From positions 171,597-235,596 of the forward strand of contig JABCPU010000062.1 in the NCBI GenBank assembly GCA_016800925.1: a stretch of 64,000 nt of DNA. The letters are read 5' to 3'. A program made the position numbers and the translations under genes. Position 1 is the stretch's first letter, and the number at the start of each line of letters is the position of its first letter. Positions 35,055 to 47,066 of the stretch are shown here, piece by piece. The notes beneath the pieces were generated by a model, which made no database searches, was not told where the DNA came from, and worked only from the letters and a program-made list of their open reading frames with translations. The DNA is from Suillus spraguei (lineage: Eukaryota; Basidiomycota; Agaricomycetes; Boletales; Suillaceae).

Positions 35055-37158
35055 ATGAATATTTTCAATCCTCGCATTCTTGACGCCAGTATCCGCGATG
35101 TGACAGGCTGCCTATCTGACACTCAAAAGGCTGACGTTCTACTCCACGCCTTGCAGCATCTGCCGTTAGAAGGGTACGTATTCTGCCACTACTGATAAAT
35201 TCTAGATTTGATGTGCATCATAAAGGTCCCGAATTGTCATGGAGAATGCCATTCAGTCGTTTCTCCACGTTTCGGGCCTTCCATCAGCAGATGTTACAAG
35301 AGCTCTTCTCTTACGTGCCAAAACCCGTATAGCAGCTGGGTACCGAACCTCCGCGCAACAAGGTTAGATTCATGCACGCCATTAGGTTCCGTGCAATGTG
35401 ATGACATCATTATCTTTCAGATTTGCTGTCCATTCTATCTTCAAATCCCACAAATCAAGACGCTAAAGCCGTAATGCAATCTGAACATCTTCGACAAGAA
35501 ATAGTAAGTTGAGCAACCCCAAAGTTTATGTGGCCCTTTGACAAATATTTCAAAGCTTATTAAGGAACCTGATGGTTCGCCTCGTTTTTCTGTCGAAATC
35601 TGGAGAGAAATTGCTCTCTATCTTCCCAAACGCGATCTCAAGTCTCTTTTGTTGGTTCCACATGCACTCTCTCGCATCGCAAGTCAGCTTATTTTTCGCG
35701 AGATCGATCTACATTTTACGGCGTTACTGGAACCCCCCAGAGCTGATAACAGATACAGGTATATCTATGGCGACCACGACGAGCAGGAGCTTGATACCTG
35801 GCACTACCAGCGAAGTGCAGATATTCTTACCCGCATTCTCGTAGATCCTGCCTTTGCCTCGCAGGTCAGAAACTTAAGCGTATATGCTGTTATTTCAGAC
35901 CCATCGCATATATTGGCCTTTCAAACTGGTTCGTGTTCACTTTTCAATACTACTATATCTCAATTCATCCTAGGAATGTTAATAAACTCTTTGCCTAAGC
36001 TCGGCAACCTTCGCAGTGTGCATTGTTCAGGCAACAAGGAGCTAATCAATCCTATGCTCGAAACATTGTTTGCGTCAAACCATCGTATTTACAGCCTGTC
36101 CATTGAGTGAGTCATTTTATACTTTCTTTCCCAAAAACGGCCTGCATGTTCACGCTCCGCAAGTCTTGTTCATCGTTCGGGGGATATTAACATCCCACCA
36201 TTCAAGCATATCACACATTTCTCGATCACAACCGAGGGAACCAATAGTACATCTATCTACGACTTTATATCACAAAGTGACGCCAACCTGCGCTCGCTGG
36301 TCATCAAGAACACAAACTGGAGATTCCCGACGGATATCATCTCCGTCCGTCACTTGACGGCCATCGAGTTCCAAGGTTGTTTTTCCGCAGACAGCCAGGT
36401 CTTCTCAGATATCTTGTCCACCGGCCACCAGCTGGAGTCACTGACATTATCAAGTATGCTGGAATGCACTCTATCAGAGACGTTCCGCCTGTATAGGTCC
36501 TCGCTTCCATTTCTGACACACTTTGCTCTCAAGATTGTGGGTCTGCATCGGCATGTCGTGGACAGGGACCTCGTGCCTGCTATCTCGGAATTCTTGAGAG
36601 ATCGCAAAAATCTTCGTTCCCTCCACCTTATCATGCCTGGCGCGGACCATCGTCGCATTGGTTTTGACGCGTCTGCTTGGGGTGTGCTACCTTCTCTAAT
36701 AAACCTCCGTAGCCTTTGTATCAGCTATCCTAGAGATCTTTCTCCTTCGCTAGCGGGGTGGCTTGTTCCACGGAGCGTTCGTGCGCTCACCATGGAGATT
36801 ATGGTACCCCCTGCAGAAGACCTTTTTCTGTTCATGAACGTGAGTCGAGTATGCCCGTATTGACAAGAGGAGCCAGCAGCATTGATGCGTTGTATTATAG
36901 CAATTGCGCCCTGGAGTACCTCCCCTTCTTACGTTTATTGGTATGACAAACTTTCCGATACGTTCTGCCATCAGCTTGATTGATAATGGCTTTTCCAACG
37001 TGCGGCTTGTGCGCATCGACGAGAGTGTCTGGAGTGTGATCCGCTTGGATGATGGGTCGATAGAGATCGAGCGGTGGCCATTTTGGAGGATCGAGTACCA
37101 CATAGGGACGTGGTTGGAGTCTCTTGGGTGCGAAGATGCAATACGGCACCTAGTATGA
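35055..37158 (+). CDS. F-box protein with N-terminal helical module (607 aa)
   Basis: Six exons join in one frame: 35055-35173, 35226-35362, 35421-35503, 35556-36106, 36164-36839 and 36901-37158. Introns are 52-61 nt with gtacgt, gttaga, gtaagt, gtgagt and gtgagt donors. Residues 1-113 form a helical module (ADVTRALLLRAKTRIAAGYR, then TSAQQDLL) of the kind found before F-boxes in agaric genomes. The F-box follows at about 118-160 (FSVEIWREIALYLPKRDLKS, then LIFREIDLHF). The remainder is a leucine-rich-repeat-like substrate arm (LTAIEFQGC, LESLTLSS, LRSLHLIM, LRSLCISY). It would act as a substrate adaptor of an SCF ubiquitin ligase; the target is unknown. The first intron's acceptor (aaag) was chosen because only it keeps frame. 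Confidence 0.82.
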
Positions 37159-38971
37159 TAAACACGAGAAGTTCAAAAACAAACACGTTGAATGTACTTC
37201 TATGATAGCTCTACCCCCTTAATGTTCTGCTTATTAGATAACTTTCTGCAGGCGCAAAATCTGAGGGACAGCATAGAATAATCATCTTGGAAGGAGCGTC
37301 ACTGTGCACGCTTAGTAGAGCGCGATGCCTCATCAGTTCTAAGTCGATGAATCGTAGGTGCCCTCGGGCTGTTACCGTTCCGAAGTATGTACTTCGGTTT
37401 GTTATAAAACAAGCTAGATGCTGCTAACGCGTTGAAAAAGATCGGCTCTGTATCTTTCATTGACTGACGTTATTTAGTCAAGGTTGGATGTATTCGGACT
37501 CCGCAGACTGTGTCGGAGAAGGGTACGAATATATTTTTGTCTTTCAATTATCCTTATCACCATTATATCATTCATACAGCAATGTCTTACTCGTCGCGTT
37601 CGCCGTCTCTGCTTTTTTTTTTCCAAACCTCATCTAAAAGAGGGTCCGTGTTCGAACCGATTTTAAAACATGAACATGTCTGAGATATGGCATAGTCAGG
37701 GCAGGTGTTCGTAATCCATATTATACTGCTTTTTCCACCAATCTTAGCAGCGTCGTAAGCTCACCGTAAGCATCAAACAAGCGAAAACTATGGGTCTTTT
37801 GCTGATAGGCTGGTGCCCATGAACACCGCCATCCATCTCTCTGCATCCCGCCTATAACCAATTCCAGTATTTCTTCCGTCATCGTCTCTCCCTACCAGTT
37901 ACCACCTGGCGTTTTCGTATTCTTTCTTCAGTGATCTCCGCTGTATCCTGTTTTTTTTTCTTCTCTAATCCTGTCCCACCTCGTGCATACTACCCTGCTG
38001 CTTACCATGGATATATTAATAGTCATAATTTATATATCGCATCCTCAGATCTCAGTGCCCGCTCGATAAACCAAAGACACGAAAATTTAAGCTACAGGTT
38101 CGTTATTGAAATTTCATGATATGTGAAGAACAAAAAAGCGTCGAGAAGCTACGCGCCCAAGTTCTGTATTCTGTACAGTGCGGGAGGGTGGGACACGAGG
38201 ATGAGGAAGTCGAATTAGTACATGGAAAGGCTGGATTCGTTCAACGCAGAACTTGAAGCAGCGGCAGCGGCTTTTGTTGGTGCCAATCTACAAGTTGGAT
38301 GTGCTCGATGAGTGCTCGACGAGCGGTGTTTGATTTTAGGCGACCGCTTAGTGTCGCTCAAGTTCGGGCTTTAATATGCATCATAAATATTTCTACAAAG
38401 CATCAGACATACTAACAGTCCCAATAGATCTGATTCGTTCGACTAAATCATTCTTTGAAAAAACGAGAGCATCATACACTCTAGGATGAGTGTAACTACT
38501 GAAGTTGTAAGTGTTCGTAAGTGTCCGTAATGCGCGTAAGGAGAAGTTGGGCGTTTTGCAGATAGGCTGGTGAGTTGGCAGCACTGTGGGAGTCAAAGTC
38601 GGGGATGTTGATTGATCGGCCGAGTCGCTCGGCGATGGGCGTTTGAAGGAGATGGCACGAACACAGCAGGATAGCGCAGAATAGGCAGTGAACTTCAACC
38701 AGGAAATATACTTGCCAAGCGGTGGCTGCGCAATGCATGAAGGTCTTTGCGGCTCATATCACTAATTGGTGCGTTCAGGAATTTTGGGTTTTCAGGACAC
38801 CCTCAGGCTGTTGGGAAGTTGATCTACCTCGAAATGGTGACAGGGCACTACACACTCCATTACTCGACACCATTTCATCTCATGGTATCACAGGTGATCC
38901 TGTGGCACATACGTTGAGGCCGTAAATAATGACATGGGGTATAAAATTCGGGCAACGAATGTCTGTCAACT
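37159..38971. other. Intergenic, no supported gene
   Basis: AT-rich sequence with T-runs (37613-37622, 37951-37961). Minus-strand frames at 38393-38738 are open for about 100 codons but show no motif and do not join by splice sites. A near-palindrome ccgaagtatgtacttcgg lies at about 37380-37397. Confidence 0.45.
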
Positions 38972-39014
38972 TCAGAGGAAGCTTGCTTTACAAAAAGCTA
39001 ACAACCCGGTCAAA

Positions 39015-39385
39015 TTAACGAAGTAGCCTCGTAGCAGTAGTAATAGTCCTCTAACTGTTGCTAATTCAGGCCCTATATCGCTGAATGAAATCATGCCACT
39101 CACCAAGGGGGAATCGGTGCAGCAAGAAGGCACATAACCACTTGCACAAGGGTCTGAGTACCTTTGACAACCTTCATCGTTAACTTGGTCGGGTAAAGTG
39201 GTAGATGAACTCTGGATAGCACGTTTAAGCACAAATGGATTTCGCCGTTCATTGATGCTACGCACCATTTGCTCGCAACAGTAAGCCACACCTTGACCAC
39301 AACTGGGTTGGGTCCCTGCCTTTACACTACTGGCTTGCGAAACGAGAAGCAAGAGGGAAAAACCCATGAAAGCAGGAATGAACAT
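39015..39385 (-). CDS. Small secreted cysteine-rich protein (105 aa)
   Basis: Two exons, 39385-39104 and 39050-39015, are joined by a 53-nt intron (gtgagt...ttag). The protein begins with a strong signal peptide (MFIPAFMGFSLLLLVSQASS, probable cut after VKA). The mature part of about 80 residues has seven cysteines in the order C-x6-CC-x35-C-x6-C-x7-CC. This resembles a hydrophobin lacking its eighth cysteine, but the spacing between the later cysteines is too short for a confident call. It could also be an effector-like secreted protein. It stands alone between two F-box genes. The final exon is tiny (11 residues). Confidence 0.65.
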
Positions 39386-41478
39386 ATCGATTAGCCTGCT
39401 GGAAATTCAAATGAGTGCTATTTGAGCAAACTAGTGGGGAGTGGGGCTCACCACTGTTGATAGTAAATTTGTCTAACGAGTGACTGATGAGAATGACAAG
39501 CCCTAAACTTGAAGAATTCCGGGCTAGCGTGTATTAGTGCCGGTTAAGAGTAGAGAATTTCTATATGAAATTATAAGACGATGGTACCTTACAATTAGTA
39601 AGAATTTACTCGGCTTAGGAATACTGGCCGAGGACTGGAGGGTCAGGCTAAGGTGTGTAAGTGACGTTACCTGGCACATACATGGTATATTGTTTATGTC
39701 AAGATTTGGGAGCCGAAGTACTTCGGAAAAGTAACAGAGCACCTAGTACGACTCGTGATGCCAGTGTACTTCGACTCAAGTTAATCAAGAGGAAATATGC
39801 CTACCGAGTGGTGGTTGTCTTGACTCTTTGCCACTTATCCGGGCAATCGATTGATTGGAAGTTTGGGACTCGTATTTCCGCAATTGGGAGCCGATATACT
39901 CTTCGGGACTTCTCAAGCGGCACTAGTACTAGTACTAGGCTAGTACTGGGCAGGCATGCGCTTGCCTCCAAAGTACTTTGACGCTGCTTTAACGGTGATT
40001 GGCCGTGACTATACTCCTGCCAACTTGAATCGATCGATACAGCCATCCTCTAAGCTTACCACGTGACGGACGTGTTGTGCTGTTGCTCTGCTGCATGTTA
40101 TTTGTCCGGTATTTGGTTTCATGAAATTCAGTAATACTACTAGTACGTGACTGGTTCTAGTACTTAATCATCCTTATCGTCCTTACAGGTGTTTCATTGT
40201 TCACGTATTCATCTTACTTGCTACCGCATGCATCATACAAATCACGCTCTTGCTCGTCTGTAACTTAGCGACATAGCGTTGCGTCGACGTGACAACGTTC
40301 TAGTCCCATAACATTTCCTCATCAAACGCAACTAACAACACCAGCGTAAGCGCAAGCGACTTTGTACCATGTACTCACCAACCGACCAATCACCCGAAGT
40401 ATTCACCAACTTCTAGCTCCAATTTATTTTCTCGTTTCTCCTCTCCACATTCACCCTCCAAAGCACCTGACCGCAGACGAGTGACCTGTACCTACGTTTG
40501 CATCTAAATGGAACAACATACACACAGACTCGCGCCGCTCCTCCGGATGTCTTCTTCGCCCGTGGCAGGGACAATAGGTCGGGCTTCGACGAAAGAGAGC
40601 CGTACCGCTGATCCAGCTGTCGCGTGAGCTTGATGCGTAGATAGGACAGCAGGGGAATAACCAGAATAACAGGTGAGTATCCAGTACCGGGAGTATCACG
40701 ATTTGCACTTTTAAATCTTTTGCTTCCATATTCAGCGTTCAATTCAACTTGGGCGGAGTAGCTTTAGTCCCTCCACATTCCTTATCAACGCCATCTCAGC
40801 CATTGCCCCCCTTCCGAGACTTCCAGGCGATGGATCTTCTGTTAGGATGGCACGGGCACAATGGTGAATCAACACATAGCCTGGCAATACCCTATGGTTC
40901 GCACGGGGATCACCCTCGACCAAGGATGTCAAGGTTTGGCACTGCACGCCAAGTGTCGATTCGCATACGGGAATATACATGTTATGAATCAACTTTGCAC
41001 TGGTTTAAGGCACTCGTATGATGGGTTTAGGGCAAGCGGAGTCCTCCAGCTCAATGCTCGGAGGACTCGCAATCAATTTTAAAACCGAGAAGTGACAGCT
41101 TTTCGGATCAACAAGATAGTACGTATAGTAAAATATGAATGCTCCGTCGTCTCAAAAGAAAAAACCTAGTATACAAGCCACCGAACGCCTGGTGACTGAT
41201 CAAAAAATGACTGGTTATTATTCCTAGTTCAATACCATTTTGTTAATCCTTCTGAGTACTGGCTTGAGACTGCTCAGTCGAAGTAATTGTCATACAGATG
41301 TCAAACATGACTACATAAAAGTACAAATGTTTCATTCTAAGAACCTCGAAAACTTGAGTACAGCTCGACAACTCCAGATGACATGTCTTGATAATCTACC
41401 TTGATGATTCCAAGCCCCGACTTCCTCATTCTAACCATGTAAATATCTGACACTAACAATTCTTGAATGCGAATGTAC
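39386..41478. other. Intergenic, no supported gene
   Basis: Several 60-110-codon frames occur on both strands without motifs. A perfect 14-bp palindrome, ccgaagtacttcgg, lies at 39713-39726, and a cluster of actagt/agtact repeats at 39920-39950. A minus-strand frame (40742-40413) has a short hydrophobic stretch but no splice partner was found. Confidence 0.45.
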
Positions 41479-43044
41479 CTAAACCAGATCCAACGCTGCT
41501 TCTATGATACAGCAACCAGGCACCGAAAATGGTTTGTTCCTGAGGATTCCGAGATGTATATTGACGTCATACCACAATCGTGGGACGCCGCCGTTTGCCC
41601 ACATGACTCGATCGATGGCAGGAAGCATAGAGAAAACGATACGAGCAACGGCTTCACCATTCACGTCCTCGGTCTCTCGCAAGCCCACGATCAATTTCTT
41701 CAGGGAGGTATGTTGAAATGCCTCGGCTTCAGGCTCGATGTCGATATTCCGAGCGTCGACCGATATTTCCAGATCTTGCAAGCGCGGACATAGACGAAGC
41801 GCCGCGAACAACCCGCGAAATGTAACGGCAGTTGGCCAAAGATGCCAATCCACTAACGATAGGGAGCGAATGTGTGGCCAACTTGTCATGGCCTCAAAAA
41901 GAAGGTCGTTGTCAAGGAAGATGGAGCAATTAGCAGATAGTTTCAGCGTTCGCAGTTGTTCGAAGCAGAGAAACTGTCTAACTGCCGTCAAAGAGATGCT
42001 TGACTGTTCCTCAACTCTATTGCGGGAAGAAATGGCGATATGTTGAAGGGTCTTGGATGCTTTGCACAGTGACAGTGCACGAAAAAGCAGCTCAGCCTCC
42101 GCACAAGGTAAAAACCGGACATGCATCTCGAACTCATTTAGCGAGGGAAATTCGAAATGCTGTAGGATCGTGATAACGACTAGCACTACTGTTTCACAGA
42201 AAGAAAGAGTCGTGAGGTTGTGGAAAGTTGCAAATTTGAGATCGTGGAACGGATGACGAATAATGTGTGATGCGGAAATCTTCACCTCAAGAAGGGTGGG
42301 GATGGTGGAGAGGTGCATCCATGCCCCTGAGTCTAGTGGTGGACATTGCAGACGTTGAAGCCCTGTGCATGAATGGACTGTTTCGGACAGCAGTGCGATG
42401 TCACTATCCTCCAGGACTGTCAACTCCTCCAGAGCAGCACAGTGTGTCCCAATGCATTTCAAATCTGGATGAAGTTCTGATGTATAAAAACGGCGTAGGG
42501 TAGGGGACAGGAAAAAGCGAAAGTCTCCCGTATTCGCGCGTTGAACTATCCAGCTTAACGACAGTAGTCTGGGGAACACGCATGGCTCGACGGGGAGGGC
42601 CGTAAGAAGGTGAAAATAATTGTTGGCTGGTATGTCAATATGGCGCACACGGGCGGCATGACGCAGAAATTGATGGAACTCGTGCTCGTCTAATGGTTGA
42701 GCGTGCTGGGACCAAGAGTACTGTGTTTAAATCAGCGAGCGAACAAACAAAACGAACACAGAATGATAAGCTTGTTTTCAATACTCTGCACTGACCTTGG
42801 ACTCTGGATCATATATGACTGAATGTAACCTCGTCACACAACCTAATAGTGGTCTTAACCCAGACAAGTTAGCCCAAAGCAAATCCATCGCAAGCTCGTG
42901 GAAGGTTTTGCATGTCCGGGCGAGCGATGCAAGGGATCGTCGTGTCACTGATTGAGTCCGGCCTAGTAAATCTGAATTTTGGAGTTGATTCAAATTGATG
43001 AATATCTCCACGAGAATTTCAGAGACAAATAAAGCACGATGCAT
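41479..43044 (-). CDS. F-box/leucine-rich protein (496 aa)
   Basis: Two exons, 43044-42796 and 42720-41479, join in phase 0 across a 75-nt intron (gtcagt...acacag). The N-terminus is an F-box (FVSEILVEIFINLNQ, then LASLARTCKTFHELAMDLLW). The rest has leucine-rich repeat-like segments (LEELTVLED, LQRLQCPP, LRTLKLSANC, LQDLEISVD). It is a probable SCF ubiquitin-ligase substrate adaptor. Relics of close relatives lie at 31925-32300 and 34330-34560. The gene faces away from the 7-TM gene at 43206, with about 160 bases between start codons. That gap may be a shared promoter. Confidence 0.82.
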
Positions 43045-43205
43045 TAGTTGCTACGTTGCGTCGATGGAGGTGTATAACTGTTGTGACCAGAGCGGAGATT
43101 TGAATAGAACCGCGATTGTCCTCCCTGGGCCCGGCTAGATCCTGACATAACCTCCTATCGCCAAAGCTTCGACTCATAACTCTGTTCTGCTCACCTCTGG
43201 CGAAA

Positions 43206-44606
43206 ATGGCACTTCCAAACGTCAATCGCATGTACCTAACAGGAGCTTGGTTAGAGTCTTTACTCTATGGTACGCATCTTCTTGCTAGGCAACGTGGGCA
43301 TTTAGCGCTGATAATCCGCCTGACAGGAGTCAAGTAAGCTTAGAAAGTGGAAACTTGGCTCACACGATGCTTATTTCCGTCAATAGCTGCGTGCTTTTTG
43401 GCTTATGCATGTATGCCCTGTTTAGTCGGCACAAACCGTTGTATTGGTTCGCATGTTACTTGTAAATCATTCGCCGGCATTCATTAATATTTATTTTTGG
43501 ATCAGGCTCAATGCACTTGCATGCATTTTCCACTTTACAATCGCGACAGCACACAATATCATCTCCCTTGTTCACTTTCTGCAGGCTTTCACAGATCCTG
43601 CTATAATATCCGTCCCCGACGGAAGTATCATATTCTTGCTCAGTAACACAGCCTTGACGAAGGCCATGGGAGGCTTGTTTCTTCTCAATGTGGATACTAT
43701 TATTATTTCTTCACGATCCGCTCCTGATTGTTGATTCTTTTAGTCGCTCGCTCTAAATTTACTGTTGGTGGGTAACTACTGGCTTGCGGAGCCGTTGAAC
43801 ATAACACCTGTAACAACAGACCTGGAGGCTTTATGTAGTCTGGAATCATAGGCGGATCCTTGCCTTTGTCATGGTAAGATATTTAATTTCTTTTTACTCG
43901 TCGCGCTTTTCACGAGTAGCGATACGGCCAGTTATTTTTGGTAACTGGATGGATCGGTAAGCTTCTCGACTTAAGTTGGTTAGTAGATCAAGGCCTCACA
44001 TAGACCGTCTCCCCCATTAGCAACTGGTATTGCAAACTGGGTTATGCTGATAGCTGGTCACACCTTCTCCAAATATTCCCTAGCTTTGGCGAGAACTAGT
44101 TGCTCATTGGATCTTGTTCTCACTATCAGTATCACGTCCGGAATCGCCTATCGTCTTTGGCGGGCGGGCCGAGAAGTAGTCGGTTTGACTGGTCACCATG
44201 CCTACAAAGCTGCCATATATACTATCATCGAGTCCGGTGCGATCTATACCAGTAGTATCGTGGTAGTGTGCGCTATGTATCAGGCTGGCAGCCCAGCTTT
44301 CGGCGCGGCAATCAATGTTGATACACAGATTGTTGTATGTACTCTATGCTTTTTTTTCTTCTTCCTAGTCTCATATTCTTCTAGACTTTGACTCCCCTTT
44401 TTCTCACTGCCAGTGTTACTCTTAACATGATGCACAAAGAAAGTGTACATCCCGAGGCATCAACATCTGTGGGGCCTGCTTTCGCTTCACCAATTCAGGT
44501 CACAGTCACCAAGGAGACCCATACCCACCCTATAGACACTACGGATGCCAGTACACAATCTACCGAGAAAAGTCAGATTACACGGGCATATCACGACAAT
44601 GTGTAG
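43206..44606 (+). CDS. Agaric 7-TM membrane protein, middle exons unresolved
   Basis: Early exons are 43206-43269, a 7-nt micro-exon 43327-43333, 43387-43461 and 43506-about 43690. They read AWLESLLYG, then VNCVLFGLCMYALFSRHKP, LNALACIFHFTIATAHNIIS and FLQAFTDP. This matches the start of fungal serpentine membrane proteins (ESLLYG, ATAHN, AF motifs). Late exons are about 44044-44334 (SGIAYRLWRAGREVVG, then YTIIESGAIYTSSIVVVCAM) and 44385-44606, ending in a polar cytoplasmic tail. The stretch 43690-44040 should encode the IYRCWVVW-type loop and the next helix. I see NYWLAEPLN-like pieces there but no clean frame, so the gene may be broken. Its role is unknown; it would be a plasma- or endomembrane protein. 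Confidence 0.6.
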
Positions 44607-45769
44607 TGGCATTCAAGGCTAGGAGTATCGCACGGACTATTCCTTCTATCGAGGGGGGAAGGTAGACGTGCTAATAGGCGGAGAATTTTCAGTGATTAAT
44701 ACTCATTGTGGAAGTGAGAAACTGATCAGATCTGGAAAGGGTACGATAAACAGTGTGTAAACAAATGAATGTAGCAAATAACCCAGATTCCGAGGTGTGA
44801 GACCTGTGAGAGATCCTCATTTCGGACTGTTATCCGGGAAAACTCACAATTGCGGAGGTGCACAGAAACACCAGGACCTATACCAATGTCATCAGGATTC
44901 TATGATTCGATGTCCGATTTGTGTCTGAATAGTGTCTGGTTACAGACGCGAGGATCCCTATGCTTCTGGGTACCCGTCAGCGACTGGCCGCTTCGCATTG
45001 GTTTATCCCCATCCCCGTCCCCTTTCATCGTCCAACGATGTATGGGCCACAACGCCGCATCACCGCCCTAGCGGTACTCATAGTACTTTCCCAAGTCAAG
45101 ACCGTCAGCCAACAAATGACTCAAACTTGAATGGGAGAGGAAGACAAGGATATTCAGCTAGTACTGGTATCTTCATGATGTGCTGGTTTCTGCAGGCAGT
45201 GAGGAAAAGATCTATGTGACAACTTGAGCAGATATCCTGTGATTTGGTGCGCATCCTGGAGCAAAAAAACTTCGCGAAGGAAGGATAGACCAGTGTAACA
45301 AAGGGTGTGTCGATGTTAGACGAAATGGAGAAGAAGAAGAATTTGAGAATAGTAAGCAGCGTGTTGCATGCGACCCTTGGGAGATGACATTGTAAGCGAG
45401 CCATGAAACGAGCGCATATATATAGAGAAGGTGACCACAAGTGCCCATATCATAGACAGGAACAAACTCACAACGCCTCGTACCAGCAGATGAAGATCAC
45501 ATACCAACTGAGAGCGGGACATGGCCGTAGCATCGCCATTGATGCAACTTTCCGACCCAGTCGTGCGAAAAGTTGTACATAAGTGGGCAAAAAGCAAACT
45601 GGTGATGTCCTGATTTGAAAGAATCACCACACTGCAACATTTATGACCTGCGGATTGCGAAGCTGAAGCTTTAGTGCTGCTCAATTCTAAACGTCATTGT
45701 CAATGTTGACCTGACCTTACGGCTGTCCTCTCGTAAATTACTTACACGTGCCCTTGTTGGATTATCAGG
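44607..45769. other. Intergenic; weak coding-like stretches only
   Basis: A plus-strand frame at 44932-45219 has low-complexity Pro/Ser/Arg content. Minus-strand frames at 45105-45684 include a possible membrane helix (VRGVVSLFLSMIWALVVTFS). Neither shows a recognised domain or clear splice chain, so no gene is called. Confidence 0.4.
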
Positions 45770-46027
45770 TGTTAGGAGCTAGCGGACAAACACGCTCAGT
45801 GGTTGGAGACAACAACTGATTATTATTATTACCTACCGGACAAACACGCTAGAAGATCTAAGGTAAGAGTCGGCGAGAAGACAAATAACTATATCAACAT
45901 ACCTCAGTGGTTGGAGACAACAACTGAGGTATACGAGAAAGAAGAGACGCGCGTTATATATACTGGGACACGTGATGACGATAAGAAAGGAAAAGTATCA
46001 TGCAATGACGTCGTCTATGATTCAACA
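45770..46027 (-). repeat. 3' LTR of the Ty1/copia element (258 bp)
   Basis: On the minus strand the LTR runs from tgttgaatc to cctaaca (TG...CA). It directly follows a purine tract ttgtgggggtg (46038-46028). A TATA-like agtatatataac lies near 45953-45964. It has internal direct repeats: a 25-mer starting ctcagtggttggag at 45795 and 45903, and a 14-mer starting cggacaaacacg at 45783 and 45838. No second LTR is visible because the 5' end of the element is lost. Confidence 0.85.
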
Positions 46028-46297
46028 CACCCCCACAACAAGACGTTGTTGCAACTAATGAGAGACAAGAGAAAGGCCAGATTGCTGACGAATGAACAGT
46101 CGACATGGTAGGCATTTGGTGAATATGTCGGCTACATTCTTATGAGTTGATAGCCACTCTGGTTTGAACGTCCCTTCTTCAATATGCGCATGGATGAAGT
46201 GAAACCATAAATCAATGTGTTTTGTGCAAATATGATTCACGGCTTCTTCAAACAATGCGATGGCACCAGTGTTATCGGCGAATAGATGAATGGGAAG

Positions 46298-47066
46298 TGT
46301 TAAGACCGTACTCAAAGAGTGAAAGATCTGAAGGGCTTTGGCCTCAGTTCGTGCACTGTGCCCCTTTCCCGAGTGTTGCCCCTTATCTCAGAGAGTAGGT
46401 ATATGTCCAAAGATCTGGAAGGAGTTGCGTGATGGATCCGGATGTCCAAAGGTATCGGATATGATACATCCGAAGGTTATCCGGAGCGTAGGGATGGAAC
46501 AAGGATTAAGGCTAGCTTCAGAACGAGTTCCTAACTAGAAACTAACAGAGGTAGACTATCTGAAGATAGAGTCGGAGATATAGACTAAAGCATTAATCCC
46601 AAGTCTCGGAAGATGACTTAGAGTGGAAAGTGACTCAAGTCTGGAGGAAGCAGAATGAGCAGAATCTAAGATGATATTTGAACTAAGGTTCTATGGAGAT
46701 CTACAAGTGGTTTATATACTGTAAGTATCTAGTATGGATAATCAATGAGTCTGGGACTGAGGGCTATGTATGAAGTATAACGGAAGTCTATTAGTTAATG
46801 CACAGTGGATCAGTAAGCATGAATTGGAAATGAAACACAGGTAATGGATCAGTGACACAGGACAGAAAAATACACAGCCGGGATACCGGAAACAGGAGGA
46901 ATGATGAAAGGAGATAGACACAGATATCCACAAGGGAGTTAGAGTGTGAGAAGTGGGCACATTTGGATGGGCAATCTGGACAGGATCTGTGGACCAGACG
47001 GAAATAGAATTGATCAGATCTGATCGGATATGATCGGATCTGGGATCAAAAGTATGGTATATGACA
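46298..47066 (-). mobile_element. Solo LTR in copia RNase H (769 bp, perfect 5-bp duplication)
   Basis: The ends are tgtta...tgaca, flanked by ggaag on both sides (46293-46297 and 47067-47071). Excising it with one duplicate rejoins the copia frame as KIPL-TLPIHLFADN. A TATA-like agtatataaa lies on the minus strand near 46715-46724, which sets the orientation. Its sequence differs from the copia and gypsy LTRs in the window, so it marks another LTR family. Confidence 0.85.

Noticed and set aside
38393..38738. Minus-strand frames of about 80-100 codons
   Set aside because: No motif, signal peptide, convincing splice sites or paralog in the window.
39015..39385. Confident hydrophobin annotation
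   Set aside because: The eighth cysteine is missing and the spacing between the fourth, fifth and sixth cysteines does not fit well, so only a cysteine-rich secreted protein is called.
40413..40742. Minus-strand frame with a short hydrophobic stretch and basic tail
   Set aside because: Looks vaguely like a membrane-protein C-terminus but has no upstream exons or homologue in the window.
45105..45684. Minus-strand frames with one hydrophobic stretch
   Set aside because: Overlapping frames without family motifs or a consistent exon chain; they could be a relic but cannot be supported.
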